Source: Spyradocola sp050942925
Lineage (GTDB): Bacteria; Bacillota; Clostridia; Christensenellales; UBA1750
Assembly (NCBI GenBank): GCA_050942925.1
Contig: JBMNOF010000023.1
Coordinates: 1 to 25,378 of the forward strand
Length of the DNA stretch: 25,378 nt
Direction: 5' to 3'
In this document: in pieces, positions 15,109-22,900 of the stretch
How the letters are laid out: the number at the start of each line of letters is the position of its first letter
How positions within the stretch are numbered: the stretch's first letter is position 1
Notes under the pieces: model-generated
Database searches by the model: none
What the model was told of the DNA's origin: nothing
Seen by the model: the letters and a program-made list of their open reading frames with translations, nothing else
Position numbers and translations under genes: made by a program

Positions 15109-16221
15109 TTAATCCGCAGTATCCATGGGGATTTCGGCGCCTTCGGGGTTGCACAGGACCATGCGGAAATTCCCCCGCGCGCGGAAGTTCGGGATGTCAT
15201 AGGGAAAGAAGAGCTCCATGCCCTTGTGAACCGGCAGGGACCCGCCCTCCCACAGGAGCTCGCCCTGGCCGTCGAGCACAATGCCCACCTGGGGAAAGCC
15301 CGTGCGCAGCATCGCGGCCTCGCCCGCGAGGTTCAGCTCCGTGAACGAGAAGAACTTCGTCTGCGCGGGGCCGATGACGATCTCCTCGCGGCCCCACGGT
15401 CCCTTGCGGACCGTCACGCGCGGCGCGCGCTAGCGGCGCAGGTTCTCGTCATAGGTGCAGCCGTCGTAGACATAGGCGCCCAGCAGGCGCTCGTCGAAGA
15501 GGCCCGCGGGGACGTCCGGGTTTTTCTGCTTCCACGCCTCGGGCATGGCGCGGTAGGGGTGCGCGCCGAGGGTGATGTCCGCCGGCTCCTGCACCTCGAT
15601 GACCAGGCAGCCCTCGCCCAGGGCGTGCGGGCAGCCGCCGCCGACGAAGTAGGCCTCCCCCACCTGCACCGGAATCTTGTGGCAGAGGGCCTCCAGGGCC
15701 TTGAGGTCGTCGCGGAAATAGGCCTCCTCCCAGGTTTCGCGGGTCACGCCCTCCTTGAAGCCCAAGAGGATGTACGCGGGCTCGGCCGTGTCATCGCGCG
15801 TGCCGATGACGTACCAGCTCTCCTCCTTGCCGTAGGGGCTGTTCCACATCTTCTTGGCCCACGGGCGGGTGGGGTGGCACTGCAGGCCGTACTGCGCCTG
15901 CGCGTCCAGGAACTTGATGAGCATGCCCAGACCCTGCCCGTTCTTGGCCATGTGCGTCCGGCCCAGGATCTCCTCCGGGTTTTCGGCAATGGCCTCAAAG
16001 AGGAACTCCCGCCGGCCATCCGGCAGCACAACCTCGCTGCAGCCGTAGTTCGGGGCCTCGGGCGGCGGGTTGCCCACGCGCGTGACGGACCCGATCCATG
16101 CCTCGGAGCCGGAGTCCGTGTCCAGGGCGGGGGTCACGCCGCGCAGCTTGTCGATCTCGCGGCCCCCCTTGCCGCGGATGTGGTTGGGGACGAGCATCCA
16201 GGGCTGATGGTAGATGTTCAT
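15109..16221 (-). pseudogene. manA: Class I mannose-6-phosphate isomerase split by an in-frame TAG
   Basis: The enzyme interconverts mannose-6-phosphate and fructose-6-phosphate with a zinc in a cupin fold. The first 263 codons carry the family's zinc-site region (LQCHPTRPW, then YGKEESWYVIGT) and the cupin segment YFVGGGCPHALGEGCLVIEV (about 193-212). The frame then meets TAG at 15430-15432. The same frame continues without shift for 106 more codons to TAA at 15109, encoding the missing C-terminal cupin domain (FFSFTELNLAGEA, GIVLDGQGELLWEGG, LPVHKGMELFFPYD). With one sense codon it would be a normal 370-residue protein. The downstream GTG (15417) has no ribosome site. TAG is used as a true stop by two other genes here, so reassignment is unlikely. 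A nonsense mutation, readthrough or a sequencing error are the options. ATG 16221 has GGAGG nine bases upstream. Confidence 0.8.
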
Positions 16222-16260
16222 GTTCTGTTCCTCCGTGTCTTTATTCTTTGGGGAAGTGCG

Positions 16261-17097
16261 TCAAACGCCTTCCTCTGCGCGGGCGCGGAGCCAATCCGCG
16301 CGCAGGGCGGAAAGCGTGGAGTAGCGGTTTTCGCGCTCCGGAGATGCGGCGCGCGAGGCGATGCGGAAGAGACGGTCGCCCGCCCGCCAGGTTTCGCGCG
16401 TGCGGTCGCGCTCGTCGCCAACAAGGGCAAAGGCCATGCACCCGGCGAGGTAGACGTTCGTCCGCTCGTCGATCTGCGCGCCGAGCGCAAACTCCTCCGG
16501 CGCCATGAAGCGCGAAGAGCCCCAGAGCCGGCCCCTGCGGTTGATGAAGGGCTTCCGGGCGAACAGGTCCACATCGCAGAAGAGGGCGTGCCCGGCCGCT
16601 CGGTCAAAGAGCACGCTGCCGTCGTAGAAGTCCACGGCGACATAGCCGCGCTCATGGGTACAGACCAGGAAGTCGAGCAGGTCGTCCTCCACGCTCAGGC
16701 GCGCGGCGAGCGGCAGGTCGAAAAACGCCGCGCGCTGTGCCGGGTACATGCGCCCCATGCAGATAGCGTCCGTCCAAGGAAAGACCGCGGCGTATCCGCC
16801 GCCGATCTCGCCGTCCCACAGAAGGGGCAGCAGGCGCGGGTGCGCAAGATCCCGCGTGACGCGGGCGGCGGCGCGCAGGTTCTCCACGGCTTCCCCGGGC
16901 GAGACGCTCGCCCGCGCCGTCCGCGCGCCGGCGAACTTGAGGAAGAGGCGGCCCGCCTCTCCCTCGAGGCCAAAGCAGAGGTTGCCGGAGTCCTGGTCGT
17001 CCAGGACGCGGAATACGCGGCCAAACCGGGCAAGAAACGAGAAATCCTGGGCTTGGTTCATGCGGAAGGCAACGCCATCCACCGTCTGCCAAATCAA
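16261..17097 (-). CDS. Small protein-kinase-like protein
   Basis: The 278-residue protein looks like a compact eukaryotic-type Ser/Thr kinase. I see a beta-3 lysine (LFLKFAGA, Lys54), a catalytic-loop-like YVAVDFYDGS (Asp156), a DFG-like CDVDLF (Asp175) and an activation-segment end RFMAPEEF (199-201 as APE). The Asn expected five residues after the catalytic Asp is Ser161. Lys54, Asp156 and Asp175 are kept, so activity is possible. There is no membrane anchor or PASTA domain. The start is TTG 17097, sharing TTGA with the RluA stop and seven bases from GGGAGG; ATG at 17061 lacks a ribosome site. Being embedded between pseudouridine synthase and isomerase genes suggests a link to sugar metabolism or to the divergent zinc-ribbon protein, but the substrate is unknown. 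Confidence 0.7.
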   Translation of the reverse strand: MIWQTVDGVAFRMNQAQDFSFLARFGRVFRVLDDQDSGNLCFGLEGEAGRLFLKFAGARTARASVSPGEAVENLRAAARVTRDLAHPRLLPLLWDGEIGGGYAAVFPWTDAICMGRMYPAQRAAFFDLPLAARLSVEDDLLDFLVCTHERGYVAVDFYDGSVLFDRAAGHALFCDVDLFARKPFINRRGRLWGSSRFMAPEEFALGAQIDERTNVYLAGCMAFALVGDERDRTRETWRAGDRLFRIASRAASPERENRYSTLSALRADWLRARAEEGV

Positions 17098-18005
17098 AGC
17101 ACTCCCTCCCCGCTTCGGTGTGCGAGGGCGGCAAAGCCCTCGGGCAGGGGCGCGCGCACGTCGATGCGCGCACCGGTAAAGGGTTGGACGAGCGCCGCGC
17201 GCCAGGCGTGCAGCGCAAAGCGGTCCGGAAGCTCGGCACAGGGCGTGCCATAGAGCGCGTCGCCGGTCACGGGATGGCCGATGTGGGAAAGGTGGACGCG
17301 GATCTGATGGGTGCGGCCCGTGAGGAGCCGCAACGAAAGGAGCGTTCGCCTCGTTTCCTTAAAGCGAAAAAGGACGCGGAACTGCGTTTCGCTGCTCTGG
17401 CCATCCGGCCGGACGCAGCGCCGGAGCCCCGAGCCCTCTTCCCTGCCGATGGGCGCCACGATGCGCCCGGCGTCCGCCTCGACCAGGCCCTCGCAGACGG
17501 CGAGGTACTCCCGGAGGAACGCGGGCGTGTGCAGGGCCTCCATCAGCTGCTTTTGCGCGGGCGCGTTCCGCGCGACGACGACGATGCCGCTGGTGCCCCG
17601 GTCCAGCCGGTTGACGGGCCGGAACAGAAAGGGCGACCTTCCCTCGTAGGCGGCGACGAGGTTGGCCAGCGTCCCCAGGGGCTTGTCGCTCGTGGGGAGG
17701 GTGGCCATGGGCGCGGGCTTGTCCACGAGGAGCAGGTCCTCGTCCGCATAGAGGACGGACAGCGGTCCCTCCTCCGGGCAGATGCCCTGGTCGTGTGGGC
17801 TCTCGCAGACCGCGCCGAGCACTTGGCCGGTGCGGACCGTGCGGTTGGCATAGACGGGCGCGCCGTCCAATCGGATGCCCTTTGTGCGCTTGAGGGCGCG
17901 GATCTGGCGCGCAGACAGGCCGAACAGCGCCCGCAGCGCCTCGTCCGCGCGAAGGCCGTCGCACGCGGCCGGGACGGTACAGAAGAAGGATTTCTCTCCC
18001 GGCAT
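17094..18005 (-). CDS. RluA-family pseudouridine synthase
   Basis: This cytoplasmic enzyme converts specific uridines to pseudouridine in rRNA or tRNA. The 303-residue protein has an N-terminal S4-like RNA-binding segment (about 17-65) and a catalytic domain with NRLDRGTSGIVVVA, where Asp135 is the expected nucleophile (the usual His before Arg is Asn here). LLTGRTHQIRVHLSHIGHP (about 225-243) is the conserved substrate-site motif. Length and motifs fit RluD-like members, but the target uridines cannot be told by eye. The ATG shares one base with the upstream TGA (TGATG), so translation is coupled; the ribosome site is weak. It sits second in the minus-strand cluster. Confidence 0.93.
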   Translation of the reverse strand: MPGEKSFFCTVPAACDGLRADEALRALFGLSARQIRALKRTKGIRLDGAPVYANRTVRTGQVLGAVCESPHDQGICPEEGPLSVLYADEDLLLVDKPAPMATLPTSDKPLGTLANLVAAYEGRSPFLFRPVNRLDRGTSGIVVVARNAPAQKQLMEALHTPAFLREYLAVCEGLVEADAGRIVAPIGREEGSGLRRCVRPDGQSSETQFRVLFRFKETRRTLLSLRLLTGRTHQIRVHLSHIGHPVTGDALYGTPCAELPDRFALHAWRAALVQPFTGARIDVRAPLPEGFAALAHRSGEGVL

Positions 18006-18535
18006 CAGCTTTCCAGCACCTTGGAGTACTGGGCCATCATGTTGACCATCTCCTGCGTGGGCTCCATGAGGAGGAGCGTGCGCTTGCCGTCGCGGATGAA
18101 GTAGAGGTAATAGAGCCGGGACTTGGAGTTGAGGAAGTAGTCCAGGCGCTTGAGGTCCTTCATGTTGTCGTACTTGTCAAAGGTGGGGCCATCCACCCAG
18201 CCGCCGGCCTCCATCTCCCGGATGCGGAGCGAGAGGAGCTGCTTGCGGCGGGAGTTGCCAAGGACCATGGCAAAGTCCATCTCGCCGTTGGTAAAGGAGT
18301 ACTCGTACTCGATGCGGAAGTTGTCCTTGTAGCGGAAGAGCAGGAACGCGACGCCCCCGCCGATGACCAGCGCCACGACATTGGTCACCGTAAAATTGAG
18401 CGCCATCAGGCCCGAAAGGCCCATCAAGCCCACCAAGCCGAAGCAGACGAGCAAAAACCAGCTCAAGATGTAGCCCAGTGCGTTGAGAACCCGCCCCTGG
18501 TGCCTTGTGACGACTTCTTCCTTAAAGTTGTCCAT
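18005..18535 (-). CDS. Two-span membrane protein of unknown function (DUF6106-like)
   Basis: The 176-residue protein has two adjacent hydrophobic segments (about 20-44 and 49-68). A soluble cytoplasmic-looking domain follows, rich in beta strands and ending in an amphipathic helix (EPTQEMVNMMAQYSKVLES). It resembles clostridial proteins I remember as DUF6106, without confidence. No catalytic motif is visible. The frame opens at TTG 18550, but GGAGG lies in that extension and ATG 18535 is eight bases after it. It is the first gene of the minus-strand cluster, with an extended -10 promoter just upstream, divergent from the zinc-ribbon protein gene. Function unknown. Confidence 0.75.
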   Translation of the reverse strand: MDNFKEEVVTRHQGRVLNALGYILSWFLLVCFGLVGLMGLSGLMALNFTVTNVVALVIGGGVAFLLFRYKDNFRIEYEYSFTNGEMDFAMVLGNSRRKQLLSLRIREMEAGGWVDGPTFDKYDNMKDLKRLDYFLNSKSRLYYLYFIRDGKRTLLLMEPTQEMVNMMAQYSKVLES

Positions 18536-18570
18536 GGGTATGACCTCCAAAAGCTAGGATTGATGTCCCT

Positions 18571-18579
18571 ATTGTACCA
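18571..18579 (-). promoter_or_regulatory. Extended -10 promoter of the seven-gene minus-strand cluster
   Basis: Minus strand TGG followed by TACAAT (-10 at 18571-18576, TG at 18578-18579). No good -35 box is seen at 16-18 bases, as is common with extended -10 promoters. It would start transcription about 30 bases before ATG 18535. Confidence 0.55.
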
Positions 18580-18748
18580 TGTTTGCCGTCGTTTGGATAT
18601 AGAAATTTCCCTTGCCGAATAGCAGGATTTTTTGTTTGCTGGGTCGAATTGAAGCAATTGGTGTTTTCTGCCCGCGCGCCGAGCGCTCCCGGGCCGCTTT
18701 ACGGGCCTGCCAAGCCCGATCATCACCCATAGGAGGCGGACCAAAGAA

Positions 18749-21700
18749 ATGAAGTGTCCTTCTTGCGGAATTTGGAATAGAGCCCACTTTACCAAGTGCT
18801 TTCGCTGTGGCGCGGACCTCCCGCCTGCACCCGATTCGGGCGCGGAGAAAAAGGCCGTAGCCGGCGCCGAGCCGGTCGGGCCTGCGGAGTCGGCTCCCCC
18901 GGCAGAGGCTCCGTCCCCGACGGCCAAGCCCGATGCGATGGACCTGGAACGCGAACTCCAGTCGGGCGAGATCTTCTCCCTTTACGACGAGGGCAACTGG
19001 TCCGACGAGGAGGAAGAGGATACGGAGGAAGTCTACGGCTTCCCGCCTGCGGGCGCGCAGAGCGCGGAAAAGGCGCCCGATGCGGCGCCGCTCATCCGGC
19101 CGGTCGCCGTCGAGGAAGACGCCGAGGATGACGAGCCGGTGACCGTCTACCGTGCGCCGCAGAAGGCCGTTCCCGCTGCCCCCAAGGCTCCGGCTGTTCC
19201 CACGGCCCCCGAGGCTGAGGACGACGAGCCCGTGACCGTCTACCGCGCGCCGCAGAAGGCCGTTCCCGCTGCGCCCAAGGCTCCGGCCGTTCCCACGGCC
19301 CCCGCGGCTGAGGACGATGAGCCGGTGACCGTCTACCGCGCGCCGCAGAAGACCGCTCCCGCCAAGCCCAAGGCTCCGGCCGTTCCCACGGCCCCCGCGG
19401 CTGAGGACGACGAGCCCGCAACCGTCTACCGCGCCGCGGAACCGGCACAGGCGCAGGAGCCGACGCAGGAAACACGGCGGTTTGCGCCGGTGGTGGGCAA
19501 GCAGGCCGCCGCTTCCCCGGTGCGCCCGATCCCGACGTCTCCGGAACCGGAGGTCGCGCCGCCGGACCCGGCCATCAACCACGAGATCATTCACGCGATC
19601 TTTACCAATCCCCCGTCGCGCTTGGGCGGGCGGGGAACCTCTCCGGTGGACGAGCCCCGGCCGCGCAAGCTGATGAGCCGCCGCCGCCTGCCCCCTGCGC
19701 CCGAAACCGAGGACGAGCCGCAGACCGTCTATAAGCCGCGGCCGGCCAAGGCGGAGCCGCGCGTGGAGCGCGTAGAGGATTTCAAGCCCACCGCTCGTCT
19801 CTCCGCGAAGAAAGCGGATGAGCAGGGAGATGAGTTCAAAGCCTTTGCCACGGCCAAGCGCAACTTGGTTGCGGAGGTACAAAACACCGATCCCTTTGAC
19901 GAAGCCATTGAGCTGCCCCAGCCGGCCGCCCCTGCGGACGAGGAAGCCGCCGCGGCCGCCAAGGAAGCGCCTGCCGCCGCCGAGGAGGCGCCTGCCGCAC
20001 AGCAGAAGCCTCCGGTCCAGCCGCAGAAGGCCCCCAAGCCGGAGCAGCCCGCATGGGTGAAGGAGGCGCTGAGCAATTTGGGACAGGATGAATTTGTGCG
20101 GCCCCGGAGCACAGCGCGTCCGCGCGCAGGAAAGCCGCGCACGGCACCGCAGACCGCACAGCCGATGAGCGCGCCCTCGCGCAGCGCGCAGCCGCCCATC
20201 AGCGACGAGCGCAGTCCGCGGCACGAGCGCGCCCTGCGCATGGAGCGCGAGCGCGAGCAGCAGGAGCGGGAGGTTTTTGCACCTTTGGAAGGCACGCGCC
20301 GCCCCTCTCCCCGGTCCGTGTCGGACTCCCGGTCCACGTTGGACTCCCGGTCCGGGTCGGACCCCCGGTCCACGTTGGACTCTCGGTCCATGTCCGGCTA
20401 CGCGGACGAGGGCATGGTTTACGGCGCGCCGGCGCGCAGCGGTCTGGACGCCATTGCGCGGCACGAGGCGGCACGCAGCGCGTCGGTCCTCCAGCGCCGC
20501 AACGAGGAGCGCGCAGACGGGACGCGCGCGCATGCGCACGTCTCGGCAGAAAGTGCGCCGCGCCGGCGCGAGACGCCGGTTGAGCCGCCTGTTCGCCGGC
20601 GGGAAGCGCCCCGCGAGGAGATGGCCGACGCGCGGCGTTGGGAAGCGCCCCGCGAGGGGGCGCGCGCGCCGCGCAGCGCCAACCGCGAGCGCTCTCTCCC
20701 CTCTCCGGAGCGGCCCACGCGTGCGCGCTCCCAGGAGGAGGTGCCCATGCGCCTGCACTCCTCGCGCAGCGGTTCCGGAAGCTCCGGCGGCTCGGACGAT
20801 GGGCATGGAGGCGACCGAGGCGGCAATCCGCTGGCTGGGCTGCGGGTACAGAACCTGCAGCGGATGATCATCGTGGGTGTAGCGGCGATCCTCCTGCTGG
20901 CGCTGATCGTGTTTGGCGTGGTGATGGGCGTTCGCGCGCTGGCCAACCGCGAGCCGGGCACCAGCGCCCCGGCGGACTCCCCCGCTCCGGAGGAGACGCC
21001 CGCCACGTCGACAGATCCCAACGCCCCGACCGTGACCACGGGCGAGGTGAACGGCCGTCCCGGCCACATCATCACCTTCAAGGGCAATGACGGCGATCTG
21101 ATCTACATCACGAACGAGGATCTGGGCACGAGCTACAACGTTTCCATCGCGGGGGGCGTGGGCACCCTCCAGGTGGAGGACAGCGCGCTCATCGGCAACC
21201 GCATCGTCAATGACGATGTGGAGGTCACGCTCAACCCCGTCCTGCACCAGGCCGGCAGCGGACAGGAGACGGATATGGACCCCATCACCTTCGTCGTCAC
21301 CCCGCCGGACGCCTACCTGGAGATCGTCAGCCCGGCAGGCGGCGCAGATGACACGACCCTGGGCACCTATCAGGTCAAGATCCGCGTGGAGACGGGTTCC
21401 ACCGTCACCATTGGCGGGGAAGATGTCTCGGACCTGATCACGGAGGATGAATCCGGCGTGGGAACCATCATCTACAACGTGGACGTGACGCCCACGGGCG
21501 AAAACACCATCCCGATCGTCGTGATGAAGGAAGGCTGCAAGTCCGTGACGCAGAACATCGTCATCACGCGTCCGGTGATGGAAGTGCCCATTGAACTGGA
21601 TGCTTCCACGCCCTCGACCGTAGAGAGCGACACGGTCACCATTTCCGGCAGCGTGGCCCCGGGCGTGCAGATCCAGGTCACCTCGCCCACGGAGGGAGAG

Positions 21701-22147
21701 GTCACGACAAACGACGACGGCACCTTCTCCTTTGTCGCCAAGATGTCCTCCTTCGGCGATAACGACGTGGTCATCACCGCGACCAGCGGCGACAAGAGCT
21801 CGACGTTGACCCACACCATCACCTACCTGCCGACCGCGTCGGAATACGTGGAAAAGGCCTATAAGATGGATTACAACGCGCTGAGCAACTACGCGGGCAC
21901 GTACCAGCCGTTCCTCTGCACGGGCTCGGTGAGCCAGGTCTTCTCCACCGATCCCTACACCTGCCTCTACAACGTCGGCACGGCGGACGCCCCCAAGTAC
22001 ATTTACCTGGAGATGGTCGACGGCAAGTCCCTGGAGGAAGGCAAGACCTACAACGTCTATGCGGACGTGCACGCGGATGCCACGCATGACGGCTATCCTT
22101 ACATGATTGGACGCTATTACTACGATGCCGAAACCACGGCAGAATAA
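18749..22147 (+). CDS. Large zinc-ribbon, single-span membrane protein with TVYR repeats and outer beta domains
   Basis: This 1132-residue protein starts with a zinc ribbon (Cys3, Cys6, Cys17, Cys20). A long acidic, Pro/Ala-rich, disordered cytoplasmic region follows (about 25-700). It carries four copies of a 31-residue repeat with the core DDEPVTVYRAP (about 126-235), a related DEPQTVYKP near 321, and five RSxxDS-like hexapeptides (522-551). One membrane span lies at about 706-729. The outer part (about 735-1132) contains beta domains, including an Ig-like one (DTVTISGSVAPGVQIQV, then NDDGTFSFVAK), and a C-terminal OB-like segment. Clostridial relatives with zinc ribbon plus membrane span are uncharacterised. 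The start has AGGAGG 12 bases upstream. No clear promoter is seen. A scaffold or signalling role is plausible; nothing shows catalysis. Confidence 0.8.
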   Translation: MKCPSCGIWNRAHFTKCFRCGADLPPAPDSGAEKKAVAGAEPVGPAESAPPAEAPSPTAKPDAMDLERELQSGEIFSLYDEGNWSDEEEEDTEEVYGFPPAGAQSAEKAPDAAPLIRPVAVEEDAEDDEPVTVYRAPQKAVPAAPKAPAVPTAPEAEDDEPVTVYRAPQKAVPAAPKAPAVPTAPAAEDDEPVTVYRAPQKTAPAKPKAPAVPTAPAAEDDEPATVYRAAEPAQAQEPTQETRRFAPVVGKQAAASPVRPIPTSPEPEVAPPDPAINHEIIHAIFTNPPSRLGGRGTSPVDEPRPRKLMSRRRLPPAPETEDEPQTVYKPRPAKAEPRVERVEDFKPTARLSAKKADEQGDEFKAFATAKRNLVAEVQNTDPFDEAIELPQPAAPADEEAAAAAKEAPAAAEEAPAAQQKPPVQPQKAPKPEQPAWVKEALSNLGQDEFVRPRSTARPRAGKPRTAPQTAQPMSAPSRSAQPPISDERSPRHERALRMEREREQQEREVFAPLEGTRRPSPRSVSDSRSTLDSRSGSDPRSTLDSRSMSGYADEGMVYGAPARSGLDAIARHEAARSASVLQRRNEERADGTRAHAHVSAESAPRRRETPVEPPVRRREAPREEMADARRWEAPREGARAPRSANRERSLPSPERPTRARSQEEVPMRLHSSRSGSGSSGGSDDGHGGDRGGNPLAGLRVQNLQRMIIVGVAAILLLALIVFGVVMGVRALANREPGTSAPADSPAPEETPATSTDPNAPTVTTGEVNGRPGHIITFKGNDGDLIYITNEDLGTSYNVSIAGGVGTLQVEDSALIGNRIVNDDVEVTLNPVLHQAGSGQETDMDPITFVVTPPDAYLEIVSPAGGADDTTLGTYQVKIRVETGSTVTIGGEDVSDLITEDESGVGTIIYNVDVTPTGENTIPIVVMKEGCKSVTQNIVITRPVMEVPIELDASTPSTVESDTVTISGSVAPGVQIQVTSPTEGEVTTNDDGTFSFVAKMSSFGDNDVVITATSGDKSSTLTHTITYLPTASEYVEKAYKMDYNALSNYAGTYQPFLCTGSVSQVFSTDPYTCLYNVGTADAPKYIYLEMVDGKSLEEGKTYNVYADVHADATHDGYPYMIGRYYYDAETTAE
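19124..19434 (+). repeat. Four tandem 93-bp coding repeats (31 residues each)
   Basis: Copies start at 19124, 19217, 19310 and 19403, exactly 93 bases apart; the fourth is partial. Each encodes an acidic EDDEP lead, then VTVYRAPQK, then a Pro/Ala-rich spacer. High identity between copies suggests recent duplication and likely length variation between strains. Confidence 0.95.
20312..20401 (+). repeat. Five tandem 18-bp coding repeats (hexapeptides)
   Basis: Units start every 18 bases with CGGTCC and encode RSVSDS, RSTLDS, RSGSDP, RSTLDS and RSMSGY. They lie in the disordered cytoplasmic part of the zinc-ribbon protein. Confidence 0.9.
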
Positions 22148-22175
22148 GGTTCCGCAATCGTCACTCGACCAAGCG

Positions 22176-22211
22176 GAGGGACACAGCGAAGTGCTGTGCC
22201 CCTCTCTTTTT
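22176..22211 (+). terminator. Terminator of the zinc-ribbon protein gene
   Basis: A 12-bp stem with one mismatch (22176-22187 with 22193-22204), loop GAAGT, then TCTTTTT (22205-22211), 28 bases after the stop codon. Confidence 0.9.
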
Positions 22212-22434
22212 GCCTACACAAGGACCTAGACGGACGTGTTTTGCCCCTCTGTACCACTCCGCAACACCTGTTTTTCCCCAGTTTTCCATATTTTGGAAAA
22301 CGGGATTCTCCTCCCCTGTGCCTTCTGCGCAAGACGGTTTTTCGTTTGCGTTTCTGCCTCCCTTTTTGTTCAGAATACTACTTATAGTACAGTTCTTGTT
22401 CTTTACGTCAGTTTTGCTTTGAGGAAAACCGGGA
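22212..22434. other. AT-richer intergenic region ahead of the XRE regulator
   Basis: Together with the terminator before it and the leader after it, this forms a ~350-base stretch without a convincing gene. It is markedly T-rich on the plus strand compared with its surroundings. Several overlapping open frames of 60-113 codons exist on both strands, but none has a ribosome site or recognisable motif. It holds a perfect 8-bp dyad and a small ACTA/TAGT dyad (22377-22388) that could be operators. Confidence 0.5.
22281..22301. repeat. Perfect inverted repeat, possible operator
   Basis: GTTTTCCA (22281-22288) and TGGAAAAC (22294-22301) flank TATTT. Outer CCC/GGG can extend the pairing with one bulge. 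No T tract follows on either strand, so a protein-binding site is more likely than a terminator. Confidence 0.5.
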
Positions 22435-22440
22435 TAAAAT
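22414..22440 (+). promoter_or_regulatory. Likely promoter of the XRE regulator
   Basis: TAAAAT at 22435-22440 is a good -10 box. The best -35 candidate, TTGCTT (22414-22419), is only 15 bases away, so the -35 assignment is weak. Confidence 0.45.
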
Positions 22441-22443
22441 AGA

Positions 22444-22474
22444 GATGCAGACGCATCCTGATAGGGTGGGATGC
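22444..22474 (+). promoter_or_regulatory. Leader with mutually exclusive hairpins ahead of the XRE gene
   Basis: The middle element GCATCC (22453-22458) can pair with GATGC before it (22444-22448) or with GGATGC after it (22469-22474), but not both. The second hairpin ends six bases before the GGGAGG ribosome site. The three elements could equally be regulator half-sites for autorepression. Confidence 0.4.
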
Positions 22475-22495
22475 ATAAAAGGGAGGCAAGTCCGA

Positions 22496-22819
22496 ATGAC
22501 ATTCACTAAGTTCGGGATCCGCGTGCGGGGCAAGCGCAAGGAGTTGGGACTTACCCAGGCAAAGCTTGCAGAGCTTTGCGAAGTATCCATCCCCTTCATC
22601 GGGCACATCGAACGAGGAACGCGCGCGCCCAGCTTGGAAAACCTCTTGACGCTCTGCAACGTGCTGCGGGTGACGCCGAACTATCTCCTGCAGGATTACC
22701 TCAAGATTCCCGACATTGATCTTGCGTCCGACATCATCAGCAAAGCGGACCTCTATTCGTTGGACAAGATCTCCCGCATACTGCACGATGACATCAGCAC
22801 CACGAAGTGGAGCGAATGA
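22496..22819 (+). CDS. XRE-family helix-turn-helix regulator
   Basis: This 107-residue DNA-binding protein has an N-terminal Cro/C1-type helix-turn-helix (residues 8-62: RVRGKRKELGLTQAKLAELC, then the recognition helix region SIPFIGHIERGTRAPSLENL). A short C-terminal tail may dimerise (SKADLYSLDKISRILHDD). It probably represses or activates a few nearby promoters, including its own. The frame opens at ATG 22445, but GGGAGG (22481-22486) lies in that extension and ATG 22496 is nine bases after it, so the shorter form is chosen. No partner gene is adjacent on the same strand, and a shared terminator follows. No phage or toxin genes are nearby, so it looks like a stand-alone chromosomal regulator. 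Confidence 0.9.
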   Translation: MTFTKFGIRVRGKRKELGLTQAKLAELCEVSIPFIGHIERGTRAPSLENLLTLCNVLRVTPNYLLQDYLKIPDIDLASDIISKADLYSLDKISRILHDDISTTKWSE

Positions 22820-22824
22820 GTAAG

Positions 22825-22869
22825 AAAAAGCGGGTAGGAAGAGAAAAACCTTCTCTTCCTACCCGCTTT
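22825..22869. terminator. Bidirectional terminator between the XRE gene and trxA
   Basis: A perfect 19-bp stem (22827-22845 with 22851-22869) has loop AAACC. The minus side ends in five T, strong for trxA. The plus side ends in TTTCCTAT, weaker for the regulator. Confidence 0.93.
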
Positions 22870-22900
22870 CCTATATGTACGGGGATGCCGGCGTGCCGGT

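Noticed and set aside
15415..15432. TAG recoded as an amino acid (for example pyrrolysine) in the isomerase gene
   Set aside because: TAG serves as an ordinary stop for the RseC and SLOG genes in this window, and no pyl genes are seen. A mutation or base error is simpler.
13085..17253. Two long plus-strand frames (675 codons each) opposite the isomerase cluster
   Set aside because: They oppose genes with catalytic motifs and ribosome sites, and have neither themselves.
18647..18659. AATTG/CAATT dyad upstream of the zinc-ribbon gene as an operator
   Set aside because: Only five base pairs with a three-base gap, easily expected by chance and not placed relative to a recognisable promoter.
19124..19434. 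CRISPR-like array
   Set aside because: The 93-bp units are contiguous, in frame and within a coding region, with no unique spacers.
18569..22087. A 1172-codon open frame on the minus strand
   Set aside because: It is antisense to the zinc-ribbon protein, which has a clear zinc ribbon, membrane span, ribosome site and terminator. The minus reading is Arg/Gly-rich without recognisable domains.
22161..22502. Small genes in the AT-rich region before the XRE gene
   Set aside because: Several overlapping frames exist on both strands, but none has a ribosome site, motif or consistent coding signal, and they overlap a terminator and dyads.
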